A DNA stretch of 32,623 bases from Bacteroidales bacterium (GCA_012728975.1 JAAYDZ010000053.1:1-32623); one strand, 5' to 3'; counted from the first letter of the stretch, positions 1 to 8,479 are shown. The notes: generated by a model from the sequence alone, not told the origin. Made by a program: numbers and translations.

Positions 1-25
1 AAACAAAAATCACTCCAAAAATATT

Positions 26-58
26 TTGCACCCGATGCAACATTTTGTGCTATTTTTG
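26..58 (+). promoter_or_regulatory. Promoter of the sigma factor gene
   Basis: A perfect Bacteroidota -7 box TAnnTTTG lies at 51-58 and a TTG at 26-28, spaced 22 nt (slightly long). Transcription would start near 65, which excludes the in-frame ATG at 45 and leaves almost no leader for the ATG at 69; the ATG at 81 fits best. Confidence 0.6.
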
Positions 59-80
59 CATCTATATAATGAAACAGTCA

Positions 81-638
81 ATGAAAAAGCAGTCGGCTTT
101 AACTGATACTGATTTAAATGATCTCATTCAAAGGTGTTTGAAGAGAGATGTCATAGCTCAGAAGCGCTTGTACGATACTTTCGCACCAAAGATGCTGGCT
201 TTGTGTATCAGATATATGGGCGACCGTGACGCGGGGATGGATGTCTTGCAGGACGGATTTGTGACAGTTTTTTTTAAGCTCCGTACCTACAAGGGTGAAG
301 GTTCTTTCGAAGGTTGGATGAGGAAGATTTTTGTCAATGAAGCATTGATGGTACTTCGCAAAAACGACGTACTTCGTTATGCAGACAAGATTGACAATGT
401 TCCTGCGGCATCCATAATGCAAAGCAATGACGATGCCGTTTCCAGGATGGGAGCAAAAGAGCTCACCGCACTCATTGAAAGTATGCCTCCGGGGTACCGT
501 GCGGTCTTCAACCTCACAATTGACGGGTTTCAACACGACGAGATCGCCCGGATGCTGGGCATATCTTCAGCATCATCCAGGTCGCAACTCTCGAGAGCCA
601 GGGAATGGCTGCAGAAAAGGATTGAGGAATTATATTGA
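81..638 (+). CDS. ECF-type RNA polymerase sigma factor
   Basis: A sigma-70 family extracytoplasmic-function factor of about 185 aa that should redirect RNA polymerase to a small regulon. The N-terminal half is region 2 (LYDTFAPKMLALCIRYMGD, then the DVLQDGFVTVF helix and GSFEGWMRKI). The C-terminal half is region 4, a helix-turn-helix (FQHDEIARMLGISSASSRSQ followed by LSRAREWLQKR). The linker is short, as in minimal ECF factors. The reading frame is open from 45, but the promoter at 26-58 makes ATG 81 the likely start, with ATG 69 as alternative. The stop codon directly abuts the ATG of the next gene, so the two are almost certainly cotranscribed and the neighbour is the obvious candidate regulator. 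The target regulon cannot be read from the sequence. Confidence 0.92.
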   Translation: MKKQSALTDTDLNDLIQRCLKRDVIAQKRLYDTFAPKMLALCIRYMGDRDAGMDVLQDGFVTVFFKLRTYKGEGSFEGWMRKIFVNEALMVLRKNDVLRYADKIDNVPAASIMQSNDDAVSRMGAKELTALIESMPPGYRAVFNLTIDGFQHDEIARMLGISSASSRSQLSRAREWLQKRIEELY

Positions 639-1853
639 ATGAACGAAAAAGATCTATACAAACTCTTGCAGGAAAAGCTTGATTCCAGCGTTGAGATGCC
701 TGATGCATCTGTGTGGGATGGTATCCGCAGCAAGATGGCACGCCGCCATAGAATAATGGTGGTACGTCGTGTTTCGTTCATTTCGGTTGCAGCCGCAGCA
801 GTATTAGCTGCAGGGTTGTTTATATTTAGGGAAGATGAGGTTTCCACTTTACCTTCCACCCCTTCAGTTATGGCCGAGAGCATTCTCCCTGAAACGGAGA
901 CTCCTGCTGATCAGGATGTGATGCCCATGGCTGAACAAATTGCCGGTCTTACCTCTTCAGGTGTAACGGCTCAGCAGGTAAAGCCGGTTTCCCGTCCCAC
1001 AACACCTGCTTTAGATAAACTTATGGAGATTCCGCCGGTGATATCTGATGAGGTTGTTGAGGAGAAAGTGGTTACAGATATCGTTGTATCAGACAACGAT
1101 GTAGTAGCAGATCAGGTAGTTATACAAGACCATAAGCCTGCTACAGACCCTGAAATCCGTGAATGGGATGAAAAAGATCTTGACGCTATTCTGGGTACAG
1201 AAGACCCGGTGCACCGTAAATTCAAAAAGAACACATCATTATTCGCTATATCTTCAAATATATCACAAGTTGCATCAAAGGATGGATTAATAGCTGACCT
1301 GGGGCCGAAATATGCTCCGTCTGAATTAGGCACCGCTTTTGAGTCCTATAGTATTATTCCCTTTGATGATGACCCGCAGTTTGACATACCGCTGTCGTTC
1401 AGTCTCCAGTTCAAACAAGCCATAGTGCCGAGATTATATATCGGTACAGGTCTTGTTTATACTTATCTTCATTCGCAGTACAGCGCTATGATAAATATGG
1501 AGCAACAACCCAATGTCTCCAGCCAGCTTCATTACCTCGGCATTCCACTTCATCTCTCTTACAATTTTGTTGACCGTCCAAGGTTTGACGCATTTGTGTC
1601 AGCGGGTGGTATGGTTGACAAGTGTATTATGAAACGTTATGTTTATGGCAGCACGGATAGACGTGAAAAGGTTGACGGTGTACAGTGGTCGGTAAATGTT
1701 GGTCTGGGTGTGGAATACTGGTTTGTACAACATGTAGGTATTGCTTTCAAACCGTCGGTAGCCTATTATTTTGACAACGATCAGCCACTCAGCATCCGTA
1801 CCAATCAGCCGATACAGTTCAATCTTGAGTTGGGCTTGAGATTCAGGATGTAG
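639..1853 (+). CDS. Putative anti-sigma protein with a C-terminal beta-barrel domain
   Basis: A 404-aa protein with three parts. Residues 1-43 are a short basic cytoplasmic segment (DASVWDGIRSKM). Residues 44-63 form one membrane helix, followed by a long Val/Asp/Glu/Pro-rich linker to about 190. Residues about 190-404 consist of alternating amphipathic strands ending in an aromatic/arginine terminus (LELGLRFRM), like small outer-membrane beta-barrel domains. There is no cleavable signal peptide: the hydrophobic helix starts after residue 40. It starts one base after the sigma stop codon. Anti-sigma factors beside ECF genes usually have this N-terminal topology, so I infer that residues 1-43 bind the sigma factor and that the barrel domain senses or anchors in the envelope. 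No classical zinc anti-sigma HxxxCxxC motif is present, so the role is inferred from topology and position. Confidence 0.65.
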   Translation: MNEKDLYKLLQEKLDSSVEMPDASVWDGIRSKMARRHRIMVVRRVSFISVAAAAVLAAGLFIFREDEVSTLPSTPSVMAESILPETETPADQDVMPMAEQIAGLTSSGVTAQQVKPVSRPTTPALDKLMEIPPVISDEVVEEKVVTDIVVSDNDVVADQVVIQDHKPATDPEIREWDEKDLDAILGTEDPVHRKFKKNTSLFAISSNISQVASKDGLIADLGPKYAPSELGTAFESYSIIPFDDDPQFDIPLSFSLQFKQAIVPRLYIGTGLVYTYLHSQYSAMINMEQQPNVSSQLHYLGIPLHLSYNFVDRPRFDAFVSAGGMVDKCIMKRYVYGSTDRREKVDGVQWSVNVGLGVEYWFVQHVGIAFKPSVAYYFDNDQPLSIRTNQPIQFNLELGLRFRM

Positions 1854-1870
1854 CGTAATATTCCATACAT

Positions 1871-1910
1871 AAAATAGAAAAACAACCCAAAGGGGTTGTT
1901 TTTCTATTTT
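1871..1910 (+). terminator. Intrinsic terminator after the sigma/anti-sigma pair
   Basis: A perfect 18-bp inverted repeat (1871-1888 with 1893-1910, loop AAAG) has a CCC/GGG top and A/T-rich base. The A and T runs on both sides allow it to work in both directions between convergent genes. Confidence 0.9.
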
Positions 1911-1912
1911 AT

Positions 1913-1989
1913 GAGTTCTGAGTTCCGAGTTCTGAGTAAGGGGTAAGTTGTTAGTTGTCAGCTTCTGGTTTCGAGTGCGGGTTGCGAGT
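1913..1989 (+). repeat. Degenerate heptamer array, GAGTT type
   Basis: Eleven consecutive 7-nt units can be laid out without gaps: three GAGTTCY units, then GAGTAAG, GGGTAAG, TTGTTAG, TTGTCAG, CTTCTGG, TTTCGAG, TGCGGGT, TGCGAGT. The array begins two bases after the terminator. Its last part (1975-1988) is the exact reverse complement of 2052-2065 in the array that follows the convergent gene. Confidence 0.75.
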
Positions 1990-2049
1990 TTTGTGGTACT
2001 CGGTGTGACTCAATACTCCATATCACACATTGAAAACAGAGAACCAAAT

Positions 2050-2084
2050 ACCTCGCAACCCGCACCTCGCACCCGCAACACAAC
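2050..2084 (-). repeat. Degenerate heptamer array after namZ
   Basis: Five gapless heptamers on the plus strand: ACCTCGC, AACCCGC, ACCTCGC, ACCCGCA, ACACAAC. Read on the minus strand this is the GAG-type form placed directly behind the namZ stop codon. Positions 2052-2065 pair perfectly with 1975-1988 (14 bp). Confidence 0.7.
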
Positions 2085-2085
2085 T

Positions 2086-3303
2086 TTACTCCTCATACAG
2101 TAGATATGGTCTTCTTTGCTCTTTAAAGTAGGCGACATCTTCGGCCCACATTGCTTCAATTTCTTCGGCTGAGGCTCCGGACATTATCATTTTCCTGACA
2201 TAGTCTTGGCCTATGAGCAGTTCAAAAAATGAACGGAAGAAGTGGGAGTCGAGGTTGAGGTTGTTGTATGCGTCGATAAGATATTTGAGGTTTATGCCTT
2301 CAGCATTGATTTGCTCTATTGACGGCTTTGTGCGAAGATCCACTCCAAAACACTCTCTGTCGAGTTGAGGAGGATTTTTTGCTCCATCCACGCTGCGCGG
2401 TGTAAATGAATATTTGTATCCTTTCATATTGGGGTGACCATACATCTGAAATGCCTTATCGGTACCACGCCCAAGACTTACCGGAGTTGCCTCGAAGTAG
2501 CACATCGAAGGATAGAGATATATCGAACGCATATCGGGAAGGTTGGGTGAAGGTTTTACGGGCAGCACATAGCGAGATTGGTGTGTGTAATTGGTACACT
2601 TGATTACGGTAATATCGCACTGGATGCCGTCAGGCAGCCATTTCTCGCCATTTATCATCATACCCAGTTCGCCAAAGGTCATACCGTGTGCTACAGGTAT
2701 GGGTAGGTAGCCTACTGTCGATTTGTATTTCATATCGAGAATGGGTCCGTCAACATAGAATCCAATCGGATTGGGGCGGTCCATTATGATCATCTTCTTG
2801 CCATTTTTGGCGCAAGCCTCCATTGCTTTTGTCATAGTAGTGATGTAGGTATAGAAGCGACAGCCCACATCCTGAAGGTCAAAAACCATTATATCAATCT
2901 CATCCATTGTCTCTTGAGTAGGATAGCCCCCTTTGCCGTCATAGAGTGAACGGATGGGAATTCCTGTCTTTTCATCCACGGAACTGCTTACCAGTTCTCC
3001 GGCATCGGCATTGCCTCTAAAACCGTGTTCAGGCGAGAGAATGGAGACTACATTTACTTCGTGAGAAAGGAGAGTGTCTAGCAGGTGAGTGCCGTTGGAG
3101 AGGATACCGGTCTGGTTGGAGAGCAGGCATACCCTTTTTCCCTCAAGTAGAGGCAAATATTCGTCAAGTGCCTCAGCACCTACCAAAATCTGCTCCTCAG
3201 GTGCGGCTGTGGCCGTTTCATCGCTCCGGGCGGCTTTTGGGGAGCATTGGCAAATGGAGACTACAAGCACTATTGCTGCAATTGAGAAAAGGAATCGTCT
3301 CAT
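2086..3303 (-). CDS. namZ: Exo-beta-N-acetylmuramidase, NamZ/DUF1343 family
   Basis: A 405-aa exported protein. The N-terminus has a hydrophobic signal segment and cysteines at 18 and 20, so it is probably a lipoprotein although the lipobox is poor. The DUF1343 hallmarks are present in order: LLSNQTG near residue 60, LSPEHGFRG, FDLQDVGCRFYTY, DRPNPIG, and the downstream AHGMTFGELG. Characterised members release terminal MurNAc from peptidoglycan fragments; in oral Bacteroidales relatives they feed MurNAc salvage. It is the third gene of an operon, 20 nt behind tsaE. No MurNAc kinase or transporter is in the window, so the salvage role rests on family knowledge. The length is normal for the family. 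Confidence 0.88.
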   Translation of the reverse strand: MRRFLFSIAAIVLVVSICQCSPKAARSDETATAAPEEQILVGAEALDEYLPLLEGKRVCLLSNQTGILSNGTHLLDTLLSHEVNVVSILSPEHGFRGNADAGELVSSSVDEKTGIPIRSLYDGKGGYPTQETMDEIDIMVFDLQDVGCRFYTYITTMTKAMEACAKNGKKMIIMDRPNPIGFYVDGPILDMKYKSTVGYLPIPVAHGMTFGELGMMINGEKWLPDGIQCDITVIKCTNYTHQSRYVLPVKPSPNLPDMRSIYLYPSMCYFEATPVSLGRGTDKAFQMYGHPNMKGYKYSFTPRSVDGAKNPPQLDRECFGVDLRTKPSIEQINAEGINLKYLIDAYNNLNLDSHFFRSFFELLIGQDYVRKMIMSGASAEEIEAMWAEDVAYFKEQRRPYLLYEE

Positions 3304-3323
3304 AGTAAAATGGTATTAGAATT

Positions 3324-3737
3324 TTAGAATAATAGTCTTCTGGTATCAGCGTCATCTACAAGAATAGTGACCTTTAGGGTCTCCTCCGGTAATAGCTCCT
3401 CTATCATTTCCGGCCACTCTATAAAGCAGTATTTCCCCGAATCAAAATACTCGTAAAGGCCTATATCCATAGCTTCGGACAATCGGTTGATACGGTAAAA
3501 GTCAAAATGATAGAGGGGATTTCCCATCGCATCGGCATATTCGTTGACGATGGTAAAAGTGGGGCTGTTGACCACATCCCTCACTCCCAATTGGCGGCAC
3601 AATGCGGTAATAAATGTAGTCTTTCCCGCCCCCATAGAGCCGTAGAATGCGATTATCCTGCTATTACCCGCCTTTTCCAGAAAAACGCGTGCGGCTCTTT
3701 GAAGGTCGTCAGTACCGTTGATGATAATCTCAATCAT
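3324..3737 (-). CDS. tsaE: tRNA threonylcarbamoyladenosine biosynthesis ATPase TsaE
   Basis: A 137-aa P-loop ATPase needed, with TsaB and TsaD, for the t6A modification of ANN-decoding tRNAs. Visible motifs: the Walker A loop GSMGAGKTT near residue 30, the switch-like SPTFTIVNEY, YHFDFYRI, and IEWPE near residue 110. All are typical of TsaE. The open frame extends 71 codons upstream, but that part lies inside yifB in another frame; the internal ATG at 3737 gives the normal family start. Start and yifB stop overlap as ATGATTGA, so translation is probably coupled. The partner enzyme TsaC is encoded in another operon of this window (19391-20011). Confidence 0.95.
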   Translation of the reverse strand: MIEIIINGTDDLQRAARVFLEKAGNSRIIAFYGSMGAGKTTFITALCRQLGVRDVVNSPTFTIVNEYADAMGNPLYHFDFYRINRLSEAMDIGLYEYFDSGKYCFIEWPEMIEELLPEETLKVTILVDDADTRRLLF

Positions 3738-5259
3738 AAAAATTGCCTCTGTCCAGATTGCGAAATTGTATAGCTTCGCTGATATGCTGCAAAGATATAA
3801 AATTATCGCCATCAATATCTGCAATGGTGCGGGACAATTTGAGGATACGGCTGTAGGAACGGGCCGACAGATTGAGCCGGTGAATGACATCTCTGAGGAA
3901 GCGTTTCTGCTCTTTGCTAACTTTGCAATAGGTGTTGAGTTGCCGTACATTCATCTGGGAATTGGTGAATATTCCTTCGTTCTTGAAGCGCTCATACTGA
4001 ATCTGTCGTGCAGCCATCACTCTCTTAGCAATAGCTTCACTGGGTTCTTCTTCACCCTCGGCAATAAGGTCGTCGCCACTCACGGCTTTGACAAAAATGT
4101 GCATATCGAGGCGATCTAACATAGGCCCGGAAATGCGGGACATATAGCGCATTACGGCCGATTGTGTGCAGGTGCATTTATGTGAATCATCACCGTAATA
4201 GCCGCAGGGGCATGGATTCGTCGATGCAATCAGCATAAAGGATGCAGGATATTCCACTTTGTAGCGTGCTCTGGAAATAATTACTTTTCCATCCTCCAGT
4301 GGCTGGCGTAGCGCATCCAGTATAGTCTTGCTAAACTGTGCCATTTCATCGAGATACAGTATGCCGTTGTGGGCAAGAGAAACCTCTCCGGGAGAGGCGT
4401 TTTGTCCTCCACCTATAAGCGACACCAGACTGGCACTGTGATGCGGATTTCTGAAAGGACGCTCCAGCATTAATCCTCTTTTGCCGGTGCGGTTGCCTGT
4501 AATCGAATATATTTTACTGGTCTCAATGGACTCATCTCTGCTCATTTGTGGCAGTATTGATGGAAGGCAAGAGGCCATAAAGGTCTTTCCGCTACCAGGT
4601 GTACCAACCAGGAGAAGATTGTGACCGCCGGCTGCAGCAATTTCAAGTCCCCGTTTGGCCAGTCTTTGTCCTTTTACATGCTTAAAATCCTCCGAATAGT
4701 GTGGTCGGTTGGGCTGTGGTGAGTCGCGTACTACCAGCAAATGGAAGCAATTATCATTGCGCAGAATATCCAGCACCTCATTTAGCGTACTGACTCCATA
4801 GATGTCGATTCCCTCTACATCTGCAGCCTCTAAAGCCGATTCCTTCGGAAAAATGCACCCTTTGAATCCCATTTCTTTGGCGTGTTCGGCGATTGGAAGT
4901 GCGCCGGTTACAATGCGGATGCTACCGTCCAGTGAAAGTTCTCCGAGCATAATATATTGGCTGCATCCGGGCAAATATGCCTGCTCCGATACCGCCAACA
5001 GCCCTATGGCTATGGCCAGATCGTAGGAAGAGCCCTCTTTACGAATATCGGCAGGCGCGAGATTGAATACCAGTTTGCGTCCCGGAATCCTATACCCGTA
5101 AGTTGAGAGGGCTGTAGTTACGCGCAGCAGACTCTCTTTGACTGCATTATCCGGTAGCCCAACCAGATGTATGCCAATACCATTGGAAAGGTCTACCTCC
5201 ACTGTTACCGTCACTGCCGTTATCCCTATGCAGGTGGCACAATAAGTCTTGCACAACAT
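3730..5259 (-). CDS. yifB: YifB/ComM-family Mg-chelatase-like AAA+ ATPase
   Basis: A 509-aa protein. Residues 1-170 form the Lon-protease-like fold typical of this family (VGLPDNAVKES near residue 35). Residues about 190-400 form the Mg-chelatase ChlI-type AAA+ core: Walker A VGTPGSGKT near 218, Walker B GILYLDEMAQF, and sensor region STNPCPCGYYGD. The C-terminus is the Mg_chelatase_C helical domain (RSYSRILKLSRTIADIDG). Despite the name it is not linked to tetrapyrrole synthesis; the related ComM acts as a helicase on recombination intermediates during DNA uptake. It is the first gene of the yifB-tsaE-namZ operon and has its own promoter. The start matches family N-termini. Confidence 0.93.
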   Translation of the reverse strand: MLCKTYCATCIGITAVTVTVEVDLSNGIGIHLVGLPDNAVKESLLRVTTALSTYGYRIPGRKLVFNLAPADIRKEGSSYDLAIAIGLLAVSEQAYLPGCSQYIMLGELSLDGSIRIVTGALPIAEHAKEMGFKGCIFPKESALEAADVEGIDIYGVSTLNEVLDILRNDNCFHLLVVRDSPQPNRPHYSEDFKHVKGQRLAKRGLEIAAAGGHNLLLVGTPGSGKTFMASCLPSILPQMSRDESIETSKIYSITGNRTGKRGLMLERPFRNPHHSASLVSLIGGGQNASPGEVSLAHNGILYLDEMAQFSKTILDALRQPLEDGKVIISRARYKVEYPASFMLIASTNPCPCGYYGDDSHKCTCTQSAVMRYMSRISGPMLDRLDMHIFVKAVSGDDLIAEGEEEPSEAIAKRVMAARQIQYERFKNEGIFTNSQMNVRQLNTYCKVSKEQKRFLRDVIHRLNLSARSYSRILKLSRTIADIDGDNFISLQHISEAIQFRNLDRGNFYD

Positions 5260-5305
5260 TTATTTTCTTCTTTTTTGTAACCGTTTGGTCCTGAGTTTCT
5301 AGTGG

Positions 5306-5336
5306 CAAAAATAGGTTGTGATGCTGCTCTGTGCAA
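5306..5336 (-). promoter_or_regulatory. Promoter of the yifB-tsaE-namZ operon
   Basis: On the minus strand a perfect -7 box TATTTTTG (5313 to 5306) is preceded by TTG (5336 to 5334) with 20 nt between. This gives a leader of about 40 nt before the yifB ATG. Confidence 0.65.
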
Positions 5337-5431
5337 CCCGGAGCCGTTTATACGCATTTAAATGCTAAAATTTGTGGAATTCCAAAAAAGTGACACAAAT
5401 ATCTATATGAAATCAAAAGTTTTGCACACTA

Positions 5432-5462
5432 TTGCACTTGTCAGATGAAAAATCTATTTTTG
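5432..5462 (+). promoter_or_regulatory. Promoter of the aldo/keto reductase gene
   Basis: TTG at 5432-5434, 20 nt, then the -7 box TATTTTTG at 5455-5462. Transcription should begin near 5469, so the in-frame ATG at 5445 lies inside the promoter and the real start is 5526. Confidence 0.65.
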
Positions 5463-5525
5463 TATGGTGTAATCCGCTTGTATACGGGCACAATTGTTTC
5501 AAACCATTTTCAAACATTTATACAT

Positions 5526-6839
5526 ATGGAAAAAAAGAAGAACCAGCTTTCCCGCCGCGAAGCATTGAAACTTTTCGGTACCGGTATTATTGGTGTGGCT
5601 ATGGCCACAACCGGCATCAGTTCCATTTCAGCTCGTGAAGTAGAGCCTAAAGAGCCAATGGTGGCCAGACGCAAACACAAAGGGACTTCCAATATGGCTC
5701 CTCTTTTAGGATTCGGGATGATGCGCTTCCCGACCCTTTCCGACAAGTCCATCGATGAAGAATTGTCACTCAAAATGATTGACTATGCCTACAAGCACGG
5801 AGTCAATTATTTTGATACAGCCTTCAATTATCATGGCGGTACCTCGGAGATATTTGCAGGTAAGGCACTCAAACGCTATCCGCGTGAAAGTTTCTATCTG
5901 GCGACCAAGATGCCCGGATGGATGGTCACCTCCCTCGATAAGGCTAAGGAAATTTTTGCAACCCAGCTTGAGCGTTGCCAGGTGGATTATTTTGATTATT
6001 ATTTGCTCCACTCCATAAGCCGCGAAGCGGATTATGTGCGTGTATATGAAGAAATCGGTACCCTCGACTATCTCATTGAAGAGAAGAAAGCCGGTCGCAT
6101 TCGCAATCTCGGATTCTCTTTTCATGGGTCAAATGAGTTGTTTGACAAAATGCTCGAAAAATATGACTGGGACTTTGTACAGATTCAGTTAAACTACCAC
6201 GATTGGGATCAGATTGATGCCAAATATCTCTACAAAAGGCTCGAGGAAAAAGATATTCCCTGTATAGTAATGGAGCCTATCCGTGGAGGAATGCTTGCCA
6301 AGCTCAATCCTGATGCCGAAGCGGTGCTGAAAGCGGTGCATCCCGACAAGAGTATTGCATCCTGGGCTTTGAGATATGTAGCTTCACTGCCGGGAGTACT
6401 CACTATATTAAGCGGAATGAGTGCAATGGAGCATGTGGTGGACAATGTCAATACTCTCTCCACCGAATTCCAGCCACTTAGCGACGAGGAGCGTGTAGCT
6501 CTGGATAAGGCTCTGAATATTTTCCTCAAGACACGTCCTATCAGGTGTACGGCTTGTAAGTATTGTATGCCTTGTAAATTCGGAGTGGATATTCCCGCCA
6601 ACTTCATGCACTACAATAAGTGTGTCAACGAGAGCAATATTCCCGAGCGCGACAGTCAGACTCCGGAGGAGTTTGAGCGCAGGAAAAAGATTTTCCTTGA
6701 GGGTTATTATGCAATTCCTGAGGAAGCACGTGCCGATACATGTAGACTCTGTGGTAAGTGCGAGCGCAGCTGTCCTCAGCGCCTGAAGATTGCCGACGAA
6801 ATGGAGCGTATTACAAAGTTGGTAAGATCTTTACAATAG
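5526..6839 (+). CDS. Tat-exported aldo/keto reductase with 4Fe-4S motifs
   Basis: A 437-aa protein. The N-terminus carries a twin-arginine signal (SRREALKLFGTGIIGVAMA), so the folded, cofactor-loaded enzyme is probably exported to the periplasm. The middle is an aldo/keto reductase TIM barrel: FDTAFNYH with the catalytic Asp and Tyr, the lysine in ATKMPGW, and the LLHS histidine. The C-terminus has a cysteine motif CTACKYCMPC starting at residue 341 followed by GVDIP, and a second motif CRLCGKCERSCP near residue 405. These resemble the binding sites of 4Fe-4S clusters found in many anaerobe AKRs. The substrate is unknown. The family is common in Bacteroidales; the signal suggests a periplasmic redox partner. 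Start chosen by promoter position and signal peptide. Confidence 0.88.
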   Translation: MEKKKNQLSRREALKLFGTGIIGVAMATTGISSISAREVEPKEPMVARRKHKGTSNMAPLLGFGMMRFPTLSDKSIDEELSLKMIDYAYKHGVNYFDTAFNYHGGTSEIFAGKALKRYPRESFYLATKMPGWMVTSLDKAKEIFATQLERCQVDYFDYYLLHSISREADYVRVYEEIGTLDYLIEEKKAGRIRNLGFSFHGSNELFDKMLEKYDWDFVQIQLNYHDWDQIDAKYLYKRLEEKDIPCIVMEPIRGGMLAKLNPDAEAVLKAVHPDKSIASWALRYVASLPGVLTILSGMSAMEHVVDNVNTLSTEFQPLSDEERVALDKALNIFLKTRPIRCTACKYCMPCKFGVDIPANFMHYNKCVNESNIPERDSQTPEEFERRKKIFLEGYYAIPEEARADTCRLCGKCERSCPQRLKIADEMERITKLVRSLQ

Positions 6840-6893
6840 AACATTTAGTGCGACTTGGTTATTTTATTTTCGTACTAAGAAATATCCTTTAGA

Positions 6894-7076
6894 ATGAAAA
6901 TTCCGGAGTCAGTCAAGAAGAGGCTTGCCCATTTCTTTTGCTGTTATAGTATAGCCATTACACTCTATCTGGTGTTTAAGCCGGATACGGAAATTTGGCG
7001 AGCCATAGTCTTTTCAGCCGGCTTTGCATTAGCGTGTGTAATAGGTGCTATAATAGATGAAAAATTGAAAAAATAA
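6894..7076 (+). CDS. Small two-helix membrane protein
   Basis: A 60-aa protein: basic N-terminus (KIPESVKKR), hydrophobic helix at about 11-28, short loop with KPDTEIW, second helix at about 37-55, and a basic tail (DEKLKK). The ends point to both termini in the cytoplasm. I do not recognise the family with confidence. Similar short hairpin membrane proteins occur beside phage or cell-wall genes in Bacteroidales, but nothing here supports that role. It lies between two unrelated genes, with an AT-rich 54-nt upstream gap and no clear promoter box. Confidence 0.6.
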   Translation: MKIPESVKKRLAHFFCCYSIAITLYLVFKPDTEIWRAIVFSAGFALACVIGAIIDEKLKK

Positions 7077-7165
7077 TATCGGTCTCTACAACCGGACGAT
7101 TATCATTATTAAAGGCTTTTCAGATTGAACTAAATTGATGTTAATTTGTAATAAAAACAATAGCA

Positions 7166-8401
7166 ATGAGTAAAAGTATATGTGATATGCCGATGCCTGC
7201 ATTATCAGACATTATAAAGGCGAAAAAACTATTAGAAAAAATAGTAAAACGCACCGATTTGGAACGTAGCAAGTCATTCTCCAACATGGTAAATGCTCAA
7301 GTATATCTGAAACTTGAGAACTTACAATCTACAGGTTCATTCAAAATTCGTGGTGCTTACAACCATATTAGCAATTTAAGTCCCGAAGACAAAGAACGCG
7401 GCGTGCTCTGTGCTTCGGCAGGAAATCATGCGCAAGGTGTAGCTTATGCTGCTACAAAATTGGGAGTTAAGAGTACCGTCTTTATGCCCGAATTTGCTCC
7501 TCCGATAAAGGTTATTGCGACCAGAGGTTATGGAGCCAATGTGATTTTAAGAGGAGACAGTTTTAACGATGCCTATGAAGCCGCCATGGATTATCTTGAA
7601 GAGTCCGGAGCTGTTTTTGTTCATCCCTACAATCATCCCGATATTATAGCAGGAGCCGGCACTATAGGTTTGGAAATATTTGAACAGCTAGATGACATAG
7701 ATATGGTTTTTGTGCCCATTGGCGGTGGCGGACTTATTTCGGGAATTGCTATTGCTTTAAAAAGCATGAATCCAAACATTAAAGTTATTGGTGTTGAAGC
7801 TGAAGGTGCACATAGCATGCGGGTTTCACTTGACAATGGCGTGCTTACACCTTTTGTGTCGGGAAATACGATAGCAGACGGAATTGCAGTTAAAGCTCCT
7901 GGAAATCTCAACTTCGAAATAGTTAAAAAATACGTTGATGATGTTGTAGTGGTAAACGACAATGAAATAGCGCAAGTTTGTTTTAATTTGCTACAACGTG
8001 CTAAAAACTTATCAGAACCCTCCGGTGCTGCCTCTTTAGCGGCAATTTTAAACAAAAAAGTAGATGTTGAAAATAAAAATGTAGTTGCAGTTATTAGCGG
8101 TGGTAATATAAATACCAGTATTTTGGAGCAAATTATCGAAAAAGGTGTTATAGGACAGGGATTAAGAGCCAGAATAGCAGTTCTCATTCCCGATCAAGCC
8201 GGTATGTTAAGCCAAATTATTAGTATTTTGGAAAAATTACGCGCTTCTATTCACGATATTGAGCACGAACGTTCTATTACCAACGTTCCGGTTGGATATG
8301 TACAGGTTACAATAACCTTTAACTTGCAAGACACCTCGCAGCTAGAAATAGTAGGTAATGAGCTAAAAGCTAAGGGTTGGCAATACAAAATATTGAAATA
8401 A
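7166..8401 (+). CDS. ilvA: Threonine ammonia-lyase (threonine dehydratase) with ACT domain
   Basis: A 411-aa PLP enzyme that deaminates threonine to 2-oxobutanoate, the first step toward isoleucine or a catabolic route. The PLP lysine is K60 in TGSFKIRGAY; the phosphate-binding glycine loop IGGGGLISG is near residue 187. The C-terminal 80 residues are an ACT domain (RIAVLIPDQAGMLSQIISIL), typical of the single-ACT form around 400 aa. The gene is visibly richer in AAA, TTA and ATT codons than its flanking genes, which could mean a different ancestry or expression class. No other branched-chain amino acid genes are nearby. Confidence 0.94.
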   Translation: MSKSICDMPMPALSDIIKAKKLLEKIVKRTDLERSKSFSNMVNAQVYLKLENLQSTGSFKIRGAYNHISNLSPEDKERGVLCASAGNHAQGVAYAATKLGVKSTVFMPEFAPPIKVIATRGYGANVILRGDSFNDAYEAAMDYLEESGAVFVHPYNHPDIIAGAGTIGLEIFEQLDDIDMVFVPIGGGGLISGIAIALKSMNPNIKVIGVEAEGAHSMRVSLDNGVLTPFVSGNTIADGIAVKAPGNLNFEIVKKYVDDVVVVNDNEIAQVCFNLLQRAKNLSEPSGAASLAAILNKKVDVENKNVVAVISGGNINTSILEQIIEKGVIGQGLRARIAVLIPDQAGMLSQIISILEKLRASIHDIEHERSITNVPVGYVQVTITFNLQDTSQLEIVGNELKAKGWQYKILK

Positions 8402-8429
8402 AGTTAAGTTCCGGGTTGAGAGTAAATAG
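8402..8429 (+). repeat. Short degenerate heptamer array after ilvA
   Basis: Four gapless heptamers AGTTAAG, TTCCGGG, TTGAGAG, TAAATAG start right after the ilvA stop codon. This is the GAG-type form on the sense strand. It is short, so weaker than the other copies. Confidence 0.45.
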
Positions 8430-8459
8430 TATTGAATTTTGTGTGGCATATTCAATACT
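8428..8459. terminator. Hairpin between convergent ilvA and GH92 genes
   Basis: A perfect 10-bp stem (8428-8437 with 8450-8459, loop of 12) extended by GAGAG/CTCTC bases outside. There is no long T run, so termination is likely rather than certain. Confidence 0.45.
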
Positions 8460-8479
8460 CTCTTTCTGCTTCGAAGCTG

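Noticed and set aside
3738-3950. N-terminal extension of TsaE
   Set aside because: It lies inside yifB in another frame and has no family similarity; the internal ATG gives the standard length.
3730-5259. Annotation as magnesium chelatase subunit for tetrapyrrole synthesis
   Set aside because: The Lon-like N-terminus and C-terminal domain are those of YifB/ComM, not BchI.
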